Source of the DNA: Spirodela intermedia
Lineage: Eukaryota > Streptophyta > Magnoliopsida > Alismatales > Araceae
Assembly: GCA_902729315.2 (NCBI GenBank)
Contig: LR746267.1
Location: 563,001-627,000, forward strand
Direction of reading: 5' to 3'
DNA: 64,000 bases
Under the pieces are notes generated by a model. That model made no database searches. It saw only the letters and a program-made list of their open reading frames with translations, and was not told the DNA's origin. Positions 34,229 through 44,777 of this stretch are shown here, piece after piece. Position 1 is the stretch's first letter; each line of letters begins with the position of its first letter. The position numbers were made by a program, and so were the translations under genes.

Positions 34229-34502
34229 CCGCCACTGCTCGTCTCTACTCCGGCGAGTTACCGAGCGAACGACACAGAAAGAGAGAGAGCGCGCGAGAGA
34301 GGGAGAGAGACAGACAGACAGACAGACAGAGACAGAGACAGAGACAGATATAGACAGACAGACAGACAAAGGGAGGGAGGGAGAGAGGGAGAGAGAGAGA
34401 GAGAGAGAGAGAGGGAGGAGAGCGAGCGAGAGAGAGAGAGAGAGTAGCTTTCCGAAGGGAATCGCCGCCACTTGTCTCCTACTCCGGCGAGTCACCGAGC
34501 GA
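34229..34502 (+). repeat. direct repeats flanking GA/CAGA arrays
   Basis: A block reading CGCCACT...CTACTCCGGCGAGT(T/C)ACCGAGCGA occurs at 34229-34267 and again at 34466-34502. Between them lie GA runs and a (CAGA)n array. Reading frames here encode only low-complexity peptides. Confidence 0.85.
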
Positions 34503-34518
34503 TCGAGAGAGAGAGCGG

Positions 34519-34629
34519 GATGGGCCGATCGGCCTCTTCCTCTTCTTCCGACGGGAGCGAGTAAAAAAGCCAGAGAGCGAGGGAAAAGCGAGGGAGTGAA
34601 GAGCGAGCGAGAGAGAGAGAGAGACTAAT
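34519..34629 (-). repeat. inverted copy of the family leader, left arm
   Basis: On the minus strand this reads like the 5' leader found before loci 2 and 3 (CTCCCTCGCTTTTCCCTCGC, then GAAGAAGAGGAAGAGGCCGA). It pairs with 34801-34911 about 170 bases away. Its GAGGCCGATCGGCCCAT stretch is identical to the leader of locus 2 and not to that of its neighbour locus 3, which points to a third leader copy. Confidence 0.8.
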
Positions 34630-34776
34630 AGGTGTGTGAAGCGCTCGACCCGTGTCCCCGTGCGTACCGTATCACCATGCATCTCCTTGCGCTGCTCACA
34701 TGAGGTTTCTGACGCACCATCGACGCCTGCTATTACTCTGCCGAGTTGCTTCCGCGAAGCTTCCGTTTCTACCCCA

Positions 34777-34782
34777 TATAAA
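34777..34782 (+). promoter_or_regulatory. TATA box upstream of small membrane locus 3
   Basis: TATAAA within ACCCCATATAAACCGCATCG lies about 45 bases before the CT tract of the leader, the same spacing logic as at locus 2. Confidence 0.5.
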
Positions 34783-35091
34783 CCGCATCGCCGTGCGTGA
34801 TCTTTGTGACCCACGTCTCTCTCTCTCTCTCAAACTCCCTCGCTTTTCCCTCGCTCTCTCGCTTTTTCTCTCGTTCCCCCTCGGAAGAAGAGGAAGAAGC
34901 TGATCGGCCCATCTCGGCGGCGCCCTGTGCAACCTGCGGTGATCCCTCGGTTCGCCGAAGATGATTTCCCCTCGTCCCTCTTGACCATTTTTCCTTTATT
35001 TCTTTCTTTCTTTCTGAATGGTGGAGGACCGTTCGCTGATTTCTCGATTTTTGTTTCCTCTTCAGAAGATGTTTCTTCCTTCCTTCTCAGG

Positions 35092-35421
35092 ATGTCATCT
35101 ACGCCGGCTAAAGATTTCGTGGAGGAACTCATGGGAGAGAAGCAGACAGCCCTTGCCCTCTTGCTGTTGTCGATCTTTCTGTAGAGGGTCGTCTCGGTCA
35201 ATCACCCCTTGCACCAGATCGTCTTCGGGGCATGCTGCATCTTGTTTTCCATCAGTTTACTTCTAAGCGGGGTCACCTTCGGGCTCATCTCCTTCGCCGA
35301 GAGCTCGCTGCCGGGCTTTAGGTGGGCAAAGAACTTCAACAACGGTTGCGTGATCCTGATCGTCCTCGGCGTCACAGTGTGGATCGGAGGTCACCCATAT
35401 GTACGTGATGACTGTTTTTAA
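35092..35421 (+). pseudogene. small membrane protein family member 3, in-frame stop
   Basis: A 109-codon frame broken only by a TAG at 35182-35184. It reads MSSTPAKDFVEELMGEKQTA and a leucine-rich helix 1 up to the stop, then RVVSVNHPLHQIVF, helix 2 (ILFSISLLLSGVTFGLISF), GFRWAKNFNN and helix 3 (CVILIVLGVTVWIGG). Apart from the stop, all landmarks of the family are intact and no frameshift is present, so the lesion looks recent. The leader (34830-35091) and 3' flank (35660-35760) match locus 2. It lacks the roughly 30-residue N-terminal extension of members 1 and 4. Confidence 0.72.
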
Positions 35422-36439
35422 CTGCGATGAATATGAGCAGCGAATTAACTTGAAGCGAGTTAGAGAGATATATTCCTTGAAGCTTTCTCCTTGATTTAAT
35501 ATGCATACTGCTTTTCGAGGAAACATACAGGGTAGAGTCACTACTCACTTCCCTGGAAAAGATGTGAATTAACTTCAGCACAACTTTGGTGCAGTTTGGC
35601 GCAGCGTCTCAAGCGGTGCAGCGCTTAGAACGAGGCACACGAGCCATAAAAAGAGAGTCCCACCAACGCAGGTTAGGTTAGCTTTAACTGCCTCTGCAAG
35701 CGTGAGACAGAGGTAGACATAAGAGTCTCGGGAGATAAGTACGTCCCCGTTTCGTTCATTGCTTATATCATCGTGGAGATCAGGACGGTGAGGCTAATAT
35801 CATCTAATCTTTTACTTGATTCTCATACTTTTCTCTTTTATTATCTTGCTTAATTTTTGATTTTTTTTCTCCATGAGATACCAGAGGTAACTCTATCTTG
35901 ATTTATATTTTTATCTTTTTCTATTATCTATGTTATTATTTTATAAATTATCTTCTGACAAAAGTCATTTAGTAGAGATTGCTTCTCTGATGACTATTGG
36001 TACAGATACACAATAAGATCTTATAGACCAAAATTATGATAATGATGTACTTCTCTTCTATCACAATAAGGTCGTAATTCTGGTATCTCATGTTCTTGTT
36101 CCTTCGGTACAAGGTCATAATAAGGTCATAAAAACCCCATTTTATGAGAGTCATCTTAATATTTGACATGTCATAGAGAAAAAAATATATAAGATTAAGC
36201 AAGAGAAAAAAAAAATAGTATAAGACTAAAATAGAAGACTAGATGATATTAGGTCTTAATTTTATATGAACGACTACTTAAAGTTGAAGTTTAGGCATCG
36301 TAAGTGGATCTAGGAGTAATGAAAATAACAAAGTAGAGGAGCTTGCACTTTCTTGTTACATGGTGCCTACAGCCTACGCTCAAGGCTTTCAACAATCAAC
36401 AAGTTCATTCCTTCCTCCCTCGACTATTTTTTACAGTTC
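35422..36439. other. intergenic; duplicated 3' flank then AT-rich
   Basis: 35660-35745 repeats the locus 2 downstream sequence (CAGGTTAGGTTAGCT, AGACATAAGAGTCTC). From 35770 to 36439 I see no gene or clear repeat beyond short AAGGTCATAA duplications near 36110. Confidence 0.55.
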
Positions 36440-37020
36440 ATCATAAAAACGAGTTGACCTATTTTCTCTTTCTTTATTATCATCTTATTTCTCTCTTCCT
36501 CTCTCTCTCTCTCATGAGACATTTTTCCTTTCCATCTCTTGTGCGATCTATCTCTCAATTGATCTCCTTCTCTTTCTCTCTATTGATCGATCTCTCTTTC
36601 TCTCTCTTGTGAGATCTCTTCCTCTCTATCTCTCATGAATTTTTTTTATTTCTCCCTCTCCCTCAATCAATTTTTTTTTCTCTCTATCTCTCATAAGATC
36701 TCCCTCTCTCCCTCTCCCTTCTTATCTCTCTCACGTGAGGCCTTTCTCTCTCTCTATGTGAGATTTCTCTTATTATCTCCCTTTCTCTCTCTTTCACAAG
36801 AGATCTCATCGATTCTCTCTCTCGTGAGAACTCTCTACTCTTTCTTTCCTTTCTCCATTTTTATTTTTTTATTCTTTTCACCTCGTCATCTTACTTTATT
36901 ATTTCTATTCAATAGTAATAAAATATTAAAATTTATATATATTAAATTATTTTTCATGATAGATTAATCAATGTCTTTGTGTTCAACTTGAGATAGTTTT
37001 ATACTAAAATTTTATTAAGT
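36440..37020 (+). repeat. CT-rich dispersed repeat
   Basis: CTCTC tracts are punctuated by (A/T)TCTC(A/T)TG(A/T)GA(G/T)ATCTC motifs, then CACCTCGTCATCTTACTTTATTATTTC and an AT-rich tail. In inverted orientation this corresponds to 7290-7760 within solo LTR A. Frames here are low-complexity and not genes. Confidence 0.65.
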
Positions 37021-37114
37021 CTTAGTTATAAATATTATTAGATAATATGTATTTAAGTACAATGACAAGTGCACATCATCTTTTTGACACAATTATTTTC
37101 TACTGTCCTTTTTT

Positions 37115-37310
37115 TCTCTTTTGACTAATAAATAATAGGTACTATACTCTTTAAAGAACTTTAGCTTAAATTACACACGGTTTAATCTATCTAATCTACT
37201 TCCCTAAAAGCTATATTAGCATATTCTTCGAGATGGAGGTATTTCATTTGTCCCAAGCCCCAAGCCCTTTGAGTACTTCTCGCTTTAAAGGAGAAGAGAT
37301 AAGAGAGAAG
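37115..37310 (+). repeat. dispersed repeat shared with the second Copia-1 insert
   Basis: TTTTGA(C/A)...AATAAATAATAGGTA, AAAGAACTTTAGCTT and AGTACTTCTC(G/A)CTTTAAAGGAGAA match the complement of 11950-12235. Function is unknown. Confidence 0.75.
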
Positions 37311-37398
37311 ATGTAAAACATTGATGAAAACATTCCAAGTTAATCACCTAGGTACCATCGCATGCTAGAGAGAATGTGAAAACCAAAGGGAGAGAGCT

Positions 37399-37431
<33 letters not shown>

Positions 37432-38742
37432 TAAGATGTTAAGATGTATGTGAGGCATATGAATAAGATCTATAAAAGCCCTCTTCCAGTCAACCAGCAC
37501 TAAGAGAAAGATCCAAAATTATTACTCTAACTTTACCTAAAGAAATTCAATAAAGATCAAATGACCACTACACTGCCACATAAACATTGAGGGAGAGAAA
37601 TGACAAAAAAGCTAAACTATTAAATCAGACAGAACTAGTATATATAGGATGTCGAAGGTGGATTATAAATCAAAGAAGGAATCCATAAACAACTTTTTAA
37701 GAATGTTAACTAGTGTGATCTTCATTCTCAAACACATGCCATACTTGTTCTTCAAACTCTCGATTATCATCTTTAATGTTATCATCATCATAGCAATCAC
37801 ATGCTACCTTAAGTCGTGTTTTGTCATCAAGGGGGCCAAATGTTGTAATTAAAGCTTTGCAATCATCCTCATAGCTTGTCTTAATTATCTTACTTGACCC
37901 CCTTGTTGTTGAAATGACATAGGATAGAATGTGATCATGATGGTGTTGAAGGTAATTTTTAAGAGAATAAAGATTAAGTATGCCACATGTCTAAGAATGA
38001 AGATCACACTAATATTCATAAGATGGCAATCAACATTGATTCTTCGAGTTGTCATCTGACTTCTACATCTTTTGTTTCAGTTATGATGTGCCTAACATTT
38101 GAGCTATTTCTTCATCTACTTCTTACTTAAATAATATGTGAATGACCATTTGATTATATTGACTTTCATCATGTGCAGTTGTAAATAACGTATCAATGGA
38201 GTGACAATTTGATCTTATCTTAATACCCACTAACTTGAAGAGTATTTTTATAGATCTTCTCATGTTGAGAGAGGAGAGGGAGAGAGAGACGGAGAGAGAG
38301 GGAGAGAGAGAGGGACGGTGGTAGGGAGAGGGAGTGAGGGCAAGACAAGCTGAAATATTCCCAATTAATTTAAATAATATATAATAATCGGAATAAAAGA
38401 TGGTGCCGAGTATTTTCTATATTTTTCCTCATTTATTTGATTTTAAAAGAAGTGTGATCAATGTGATTATTGGGCCTGATTTAAAAGGAATAATGGATCC
38501 TGTCTGTGTTCTTAATATATAAAGGATCCAAAATATTTATATCCTGATTTCACCGAATTATTATCTATAACTTTATTACATATTATGGCGATAATTTCTC
38601 TCTCTCACTCTTTTATTTTTTAATATTAAATTAGTTATCATTTTAACTGCACTGTTTATAATTTGTCGGGCCTCGGTTCATGTTATAGCTCTACGGCTTC
38701 TATTTGAAGCAAATTTACTCTCTTGAAGTAGACTGAGTTGAG

Positions 38743-38774
<32 letters not shown>

Positions 38775-38789
38775 AAGACTTGACGATAA
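37311..38789. other. intergenic
   Basis: No gene is recognised. GA tracts lie at about 37398-37428, 38270-38312 and 38740-38775. A 67-codon frame at 37649-37852 has no family resemblance. Confidence 0.5.
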
Positions 38790-39065
38790 TCAGGGTGGCT
38801 CAAAAGGGGAACGCACGCAGCTCTCGTGGGTATCGCTGGTGTCCAATCGGATACACTTCGGCTGTTCGGCGGCAAGCGCACCGATGGCACCCGGGCTGCG
38901 ACAGGTTCTGCGGCAGCGCAGGTCCTGCATGATTCCTACTAGTGCGAAGGCCAAGGTCACCTCCTCCGAGTCGTCGTCTTCCTCGCGCTGCCCTCCATTA
39001 ATGGATCTCAAGAGCATCACCGGCAACATGAAGAGAAAGTATCATTCAGAAGCTTGGATTGGTTC
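38790..39065 (-). pseudogene. decayed inverted copy of the PPR-DYW gene
   Basis: Read on the minus strand from 39065: a piece equal to the PPR 5' leader (GAAGAGAAAGTATCATTCAG against 40060-40110), then SINGGQREEDDDSEE matching CTNGGRRDEEDDS of the PPR protein. It then jumps directly to LAFAL...IMQDLRC, matching LAFALIA...IMQNLRC of its DYW domain. Roughly 1.9 kb of the gene has been lost between. It lies head-to-head with the intact gene. Confidence 0.8.
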
Positions 39066-39195
39066 GGGGGAGAGAAAAAGAGAGCGGGGGAAAGGCAGAG
39101 GGAGAGAGAAGAAATGAACCTCGTCCCATTTTCATCGTCGACGGCGGTGGGGGACAAATGAAAGCAGTGGAAGGTGAATTCGATGAAGGTTCTCG

Positions 39196-39201
<6 letters not shown>

Positions 39202-39262
<61 letters not shown>
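39202..39262 (+). repeat. (CT)n microsatellite
   Basis: A perfect 61-base CT tract. Confidence 0.97.
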
Positions 39263-39265
<3 letters not shown>

Positions 39266-40121
39266 TATATACAAATTATTCAAACCAACACTTAACCAAC
39301 GAAGTAATTTACCCAACACGTTGAGATTATCACCAAAATACGCATGACATCTAATCCATTAACATCCCTTATAATGCTTAGAAAGTCAACATGTATCTGA
39401 GCAATCTCTTGAGACTCCCATGTGAATCCAAATTACTATGAGATTATTAATATCGATAAACTATTTTGAAATTACTTATAGAACGGCATATTTTGCTCTC
39501 TACTCCTCATTTTAATGTTGAGAATCCTCAGCTACTTCTCAAAAAATAAGTTTATACTAGTAAATTATTCAACTCATTTCAATACATATATCTAGGTGGG
39601 ATTAATGACGTCAAATATATTAAAAAAAGACTAAATTACTAACATGGAATCAGCTTCAAAACATGCATAAATGGGGGTTTAAATTACAAAGCCATTTTTC
39701 AAATTAATTATTAATTTATAGGCATCTGAAAATAAAAACTTGTGCATAAGTGAGCTCAAGCGGGTAAATAATATTTTCATTTGAAATTATTTTAATGCAG
39801 GGAAGTCCTACCCATGTATCTTGGACTACAAGAGAAAATATATGATACGTTAATGTATTAAAATAATTTTAGTCAACTCTAGTTGAGTGTAGTGAATATG
39901 ATTACAGAGGCTTGTTCCCAGTTTTGACTACATTTTTAATGTAAATAATAAAATCTCCTGAAAGTAGTGCCCCCAACCCCCCCAAACGCCTTACGGTTCT
40001 CTCTCTCTCTCTCTCCCCCCGAATGCAGCGAGCACTGACCTCCCCGCACCTCCGTCGTCCTCGCAGTCTCGCCATTCTCGAACCCGTCCAAGCTTCTGCA
40101 TGATACCTTCTCTTCGCAGAC
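39263..40121. promoter_or_regulatory. upstream region of the PPR gene
   Basis: AT-rich up to about 39960, then GC-rich leader with a short CT tract at 39999-40015. No TATA position can be fixed with confidence. The leader from about 40060 is the segment duplicated in the inverted pseudogene. Confidence 0.4.
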
Positions 40122-40340
40122 ATGGAAGACACTACTTGTGAGGACGCGACCCTGCGCCATGCCCTCCCAAGCTCAGCCCCGCCGACTCGACCAGCTCAGC
40201 TTCTACCTGCGACGCCGACCCGCCGCCGCCGCCGCCGCCGCCGCCCACGGGATCACCGTCAAGGCCGGCTTCCTCAGCTCTTCATTCTTCCTCTGCAATC
40301 ATCTGATACACGCCTACGCATCAGAGTCGGCCACCGCTGA
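40122..40340 (+). other. upstream reading frame overlapping the PPR start
   Basis: An ATG at 40122 opens a 72-codon frame out of phase with the PPR protein and overlapping its first 60 codons. If the transcript starts upstream of 40122, ribosomes must skip this ATG to reach 40159. It may reduce translation or simply lie outside the mRNA. Confidence 0.4.
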
Positions 40341-42558
40341 CGCCCGCAAGCTGTTCGACGAAATTCCCCTGCTTAATCCTGACTCATGGTCTACGATGAT
40401 TTCTGGGTACGCAAAGGTTGGGCAGTTGAAAGAGGCGGTGACGATGTTGAGAGCGATGAGATGTACCAATGGAGGGCGTCGCGATGAAGAAGACGACTCC
40501 TTCTGGTGCAGAGTGGCCCATGGGAATGTCATCAAAGGGTGCAGCCGTGCGAGCGATCTGAGGACGGGGGCTCAGCTCCACTGTAGCACAGTCAAGCTCG
40601 GGTTTGAGTCTGACTCTTTCATGGCGGCTTCTGTCATCGACCTCTACTGGAAATGCGGCGACCTCGAGGGCTCCAGGAAAGTGTTTGGCCTTGCTCCCCA
40701 CAAAGACGCGGCGACTTGGACGACCATGATCTCCGCCTTTGCGAGTCAACGCCAGCAGGATAAGTTCAAGGAAGCCGCCTTTCTGCTGTTCAGGAAGATG
40801 ATCGCCATTGGAGTCTGGCCCGTGGCTGTCACCTTCGGGAGCCTGGTCAAGATCTTCGACGACCCGAGCAAGATAAACCAAGCCAAGCAGGTCCACGGCT
40901 GCATGCTGAAGCTCGGGGTCAACGCGGACGATCTTCTGGGTAGCGCCCTGGTGACCATGTATGGCAAATGCGGCGGCGTCGACGAGGTAGTCCGTCTCTC
41001 AGCCAGGGTCAGCCACAAGGACGTCGTCTTCTGGACTTCCCTGTTGGTGGGCTTCGTGCAGAATGGGTTATATCCGGCCGCCATTGAAGTGTTTAGAGAG
41101 ATGATCGAGGAAGAGGCAATGCTCGATGGTTCCGCCATCGTCGGCGTTCTTGGAGCTTTTTCCGCTCAGAAACAGCTGCGTTTTGGGGAAGAAGCTCATG
41201 GGTATGCTCTGAGAAGCAACCTGATATCGGATTCCTGTGTAGTGAACGCCCTGATTAATCTATACGGGAAGTGTGGCCAAGTCAGGAAGGCGGAGGCGGT
41301 GTTCCAAGCAATGGAGCAGAAGAGAGACGACCCCGTCTGCTGGACGACCCTATTGACCTGCTACGGTCAGAACGGCCTCCCAGAAGAAACCATGTTCCTG
41401 TTTCGGCAGATGATGCAGAAAGGTGTGGCCTTGCATGCGTTCAGCGCCACCGGCGCCCTCAGAGCCTGCTCTGCCATGGCGGCCGTCACCACGGGGGAAC
41501 AACTCCACTCCCTCATAACCAAGGCGGGGATTTCAGAGGCTCTCTCCGTGAGAAACTCCCTGATTTCCATGTACGGCAAGTGCGGCGATTCAGCTGCTGC
41601 TCTGGAGATCTTCAACTCCATGGCTCTGAGGGACGCGATAACTTGGAACTCGATCATCGACTGCTGTTCCCATCATGGGTTCGGCCCGGAAGCTATCATC
41701 TTGTTCTACCAGATGCAGAGGGAAGGGACCCGGCCGGATGACTTCACCTTCCTCGGAGTTCTCGCCTCTTGCAGCCATGCCGGTCTGGTGACCGAAGGCC
41801 GTGAGTTCTTCAAGATGATGAGCACAGTCTACGGGTTGGAGCCAAAAATGGAGCACTACGCCTGCATGGTTGACCTCTTCGGCCGGGCAGGAAGATTCGA
41901 TGAAGCAGTGGAGTTCGTCAACACCGTGCCCTGCGGCTCCAGCAGCCTGATCTGGGAATCCTTGCTCGGTTCTTGCTCACTGTACAGGGAGATCAAGCTG
42001 GGGAGCATGGCTATGGAGAAGATCCTGCAGACGAAGCCAGAAGATCCATCTGGGTACATAATATTATCGAATATCAGCGCCTCCATGGGCGAGTGGGAGA
42101 TAAAGGCCGATGCTTTGAGCAGGATGAGACGGCGAGGGCTTCAGAAGGATCCATCCAGGAGCTGGGTCGAAGTCAAAGGCCTGCTCCACGTGTTCTCCCC
42201 AGACGACAAGTCCCACCCGGAGCTGCACCTGATCTACTGGAAGCTGGAGGAGCTGAAAGTCAAAATGGAGGAGGGGGGTTACGTCCCAGAGACCCACCTC
42301 GTCCTCCACGACACCAACCCGCAGGAGAAGGATCTCTCTCTCCTCCGCCACAGCGAGAAGCTGGCCTTGGCCTTCGCGCTGATCGCCACTCCGAGCAGCA
42401 GACCCATCAGAATCATGCAGAACCTGCGCTGCTGCAAGGACTGCCATACTGCGATGAAGCTCATCTCTAGGATCGAGGGCCGGTGCATCATACTACGAGA
42501 CTCAAAGAGGTTTCATATCTTCCGCGATGGAGTCTGCTCTTGCAGCGATTATTGGTAG
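40159..42558 (+). CDS. pentatricopeptide repeat protein, PLS class with E and DYW domains
   Basis: An intronless 799-residue frame. PPR proteins bind one organelle RNA site each; DYW members deaminate C to U there. The start is the ATG at 40159; the frame is open upstream only through a GTG. The N-terminus (RRLDQLSFYLRRRP, an Ala run) fits an organelle transit peptide. Tandem PLS repeats run from about residue 45 to 590, with landmarks such as LINLYGKCGQVRKAEAVFQ, NSLISMYGKCG and MVDLFGRAGRFDEAVEF. The E region follows (IWESLLGSC). The DYW deaminase ends the protein: HSE at 731-733, CKDC at 759-762, His 786, CSC at 793-795 and terminal DYW, so all zinc-binding and catalytic positions are present. 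The target RNA is unknown. Two scraps of the gene lie at 38790 and 49040. Confidence 0.95.
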   Translation: MPSQAQPRRLDQLSFYLRRRPAAAAAAAAHGITVKAGFLSSSFFLCNHLIHAYASESATADARKLFDEIPLLNPDSWSTMISGYAKVGQLKEAVTMLRAMRCTNGGRRDEEDDSFWCRVAHGNVIKGCSRASDLRTGAQLHCSTVKLGFESDSFMAASVIDLYWKCGDLEGSRKVFGLAPHKDAATWTTMISAFASQRQQDKFKEAAFLLFRKMIAIGVWPVAVTFGSLVKIFDDPSKINQAKQVHGCMLKLGVNADDLLGSALVTMYGKCGGVDEVVRLSARVSHKDVVFWTSLLVGFVQNGLYPAAIEVFREMIEEEAMLDGSAIVGVLGAFSAQKQLRFGEEAHGYALRSNLISDSCVVNALINLYGKCGQVRKAEAVFQAMEQKRDDPVCWTTLLTCYGQNGLPEETMFLFRQMMQKGVALHAFSATGALRACSAMAAVTTGEQLHSLITKAGISEALSVRNSLISMYGKCGDSAAALEIFNSMALRDAITWNSIIDCCSHHGFGPEAIILFYQMQREGTRPDDFTFLGVLASCSHAGLVTEGREFFKMMSTVYGLEPKMEHYACMVDLFGRAGRFDEAVEFVNTVPCGSSSLIWESLLGSCSLYREIKLGSMAMEKILQTKPEDPSGYIILSNISASMGEWEIKADALSRMRRRGLQKDPSRSWVEVKGLLHVFSPDDKSHPELHLIYWKLEELKVKMEEGGYVPETHLVLHDTNPQEKDLSLLRHSEKLALAFALIATPSSRPIRIMQNLRCCKDCHTAMKLISRIEGRCIILRDSKRFHIFRDGVCSCSDYW

Positions 42559-42779
42559 CTCCTGCTATATATTCTTGTTCTTCGTCAGATTGTTTTTAAA
42601 ACAAATCAAATTTATTCGATCACCCTGTATTTTTTCATCAAGCAATGCCCTATGAATTGCAAGCCCACTGTATTAATATTTTATTTTATTAATTCTAAAT
42701 TTACCATGCGAGTAACCGTGGTATTGAAATTAATATATATTTCTAATAATAAATGTTTCACTAATCTATGAGATTTGAA
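42559..42779. other. 3' flank of the PPR gene
   Basis: Presumed 3' UTR and terminator region, AT-rich, with no distinct signal beyond AT-rich stretches. LTR fragments begin just after. Confidence 0.4.
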
Positions 42780-44215
42780 AAAGTTTTGATAAAAGGTTTC
42801 AAAAATAGTGAGAAATTTCCAAGTCAAAAATAGTTTTGATAAAAGTTACATTTTTTTGTACTCTAAGAGAAAAATAGAAAAATACTAAATATTATGTAAC
42901 ACATCTCCGACAATGGGTGCCAAAATTTGATGTGACCTAGTCATTGTATAATAAATTATACCTAAATTTAAATTTTATAAAATTAAAAAATATCAATCTT
43001 AAAATTTTTCTAGAAATAGTTTAAAATAAATAAAATCAATTATAATTTGATAAAAGTTTTCAAAAATAGTGAGGAATTTCTAAGTTAATCAGAAGGATGT
43101 AAGATGATATCAGATAATATTTTAGAATTATCTTAAAAGAATATTTTTTTATGATTTTTAGACTAAATGATGAATATTAAATATATTTTAAATTTTAAAA
43201 AAAGGAAAATAAGGGTGAGGACATCAAGATGATATTAATATAAGTACTTAAAGATGATTTAACTGTTCAAATTAAGTTATGTAAAATCCAAAAGAATCAT
43301 AATCTAATAAAGAAGAGTTTCAAATTTTAAAATCACACAAAGTATTAATAAATTAAGTGAAAATTAAGTTTAAAACATGAAAATTAGAGTTTCATCCTTG
43401 TGACAATAGGTTGATATGTTGATGGCACATCACAAATGTTATGCTATTGGTGTGACTTAGTTGTTGTATAATAAATCACGTAAATTAAAAAATTATAAAA
43501 CTAGAAAATACTAATTTTAAAATTTTAAAAATATTTTAAGAAAAATAAATAAATTATAATTCAATAAAAGGTTTCAAAAATAGTGAGAAATTTATAATCT
43601 ATCACATTGATGTAATATAATACTATATATTATTTTAATTTTTTAAAAAAAATAATATAATTTTTAGAATAAACAATGAATATAAAACCTATTTAAAAAT
43701 TCACGACAAGTGACATCATCAAAATATCTCATTTTTATAAATAAGGGACATGTTAGGTATTAAAATCATCAAAAATCTTTGAGAAGTTGATTTAGTCTCA
43801 CATCGGTTATTTTATAAATTTTGAGGTGTATATATAATAATAGAAGATTTAATTATTAATAAACCTCTCTCTATGGCTGCTCTTTGCCCCATGTCAGATT
43901 GGCCACCAGTGATGTGGTATTGAAATGACACACATGTGTCCCTCCACCAATCCGCCCTTAACCACTCGAGCCATTGCTCACGACCCACTTACAACCTTGA
44001 TTGGCCAATAGGTTCTCTCATTTTTCTATCTTTAAAATAATATTATAAAAATTATGTAAATTCATATAAAATTATATAATTAGTTAATATTTCACATTAA
44101 TAAACTAAAAACTATTTTTTATAATTTTAATATAAATATTAATCTATTTATCATGAGTTAAAGCTAAATATATAATATTAATTAATTATTAACTCAAGAT
44201 AATAAAAACTTATCA
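42780..44215 (+). mobile_element. cluster of LTR-family copies D0, D1 and D2
   Basis: Three overlapping starts of the solo-LTR family. 42780-42900 is a short internal scrap. 42928-43415 begins TGATGTGACCTAG and breaks off after GAGTTTCATCC. 43448-44215 begins TGGTGTGACTTAG, lacks the central third, then continues through TAGTCTCACATCGG to the AACTTATCA end. The pattern suggests successive insertions or unequal recombination. No flanking target duplication could be matched. Confidence 0.75.
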
Positions 44216-44777
44216 ACCATCATATAGGTTATTAGCTCACAACCCACACCATCGTTGTGATGGAGATAGAAACGAAGTTGCCAATGTTGAGGATCTTGGA
44301 CCACGAGGCAACTATCGATGAGCTCCTTCAGACAATTGTTATTATGATGGCTAAAATGTTGAAGAGGTATGAGCGCTAGTGTAGAGGATGATTGAGCAAT
44401 GCAGACTTATGTTAACGATGGTAGTTATCGAGAGGGCAAAAAGGCCAATGGCAATATTGGGGGAAATCGAGTGCCAACAATAAGAGATGGAAAGATTGGG
44501 GGAGAACAAAATGACCATCGGAACAGCGAGGGTATGTGACAAAAGAAAACTTGTGAGTGACGAAAGAAAGGTTGACTTAAGAGAGACGGAGATGGAATGG
44601 TTCAAGTAGGAGATGGGTTCCCAGGAGCTGGTGCCTCAAGCTTGTCTGAGTCTAAGTATTAAAAACCCGGCCTTGATTTCTCCACTTAAATCCGAAATAA
44701 TACGAAAATTCTCAAATTAATTAATATGCCAATAATTAAATTTGTTGATTATTAATCAATTTTGTAATAATTTTTTG
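44216..44777. other. unassigned, possible internal retroelement sequence
   Basis: Directly follows the LTR end. A short frame from 44261 (MEIETKLPMLRILDHEATID) ends at a stop after about 40 codons and matches nothing I recognise. Confidence 0.35.

Noticed and set aside
40138-40158. PPR start seven codons upstream at 40138
   Set aside because: That codon is GTG. Plant nuclear genes start at ATG, and the ATG at 40159 has GCC before it.
41271-42470. Frames of 127-165 codons in other phases of the PPR gene
   Set aside because: Shadows of a GC-rich coding sequence; they contain no family motif and share the same bases as the DYW protein.
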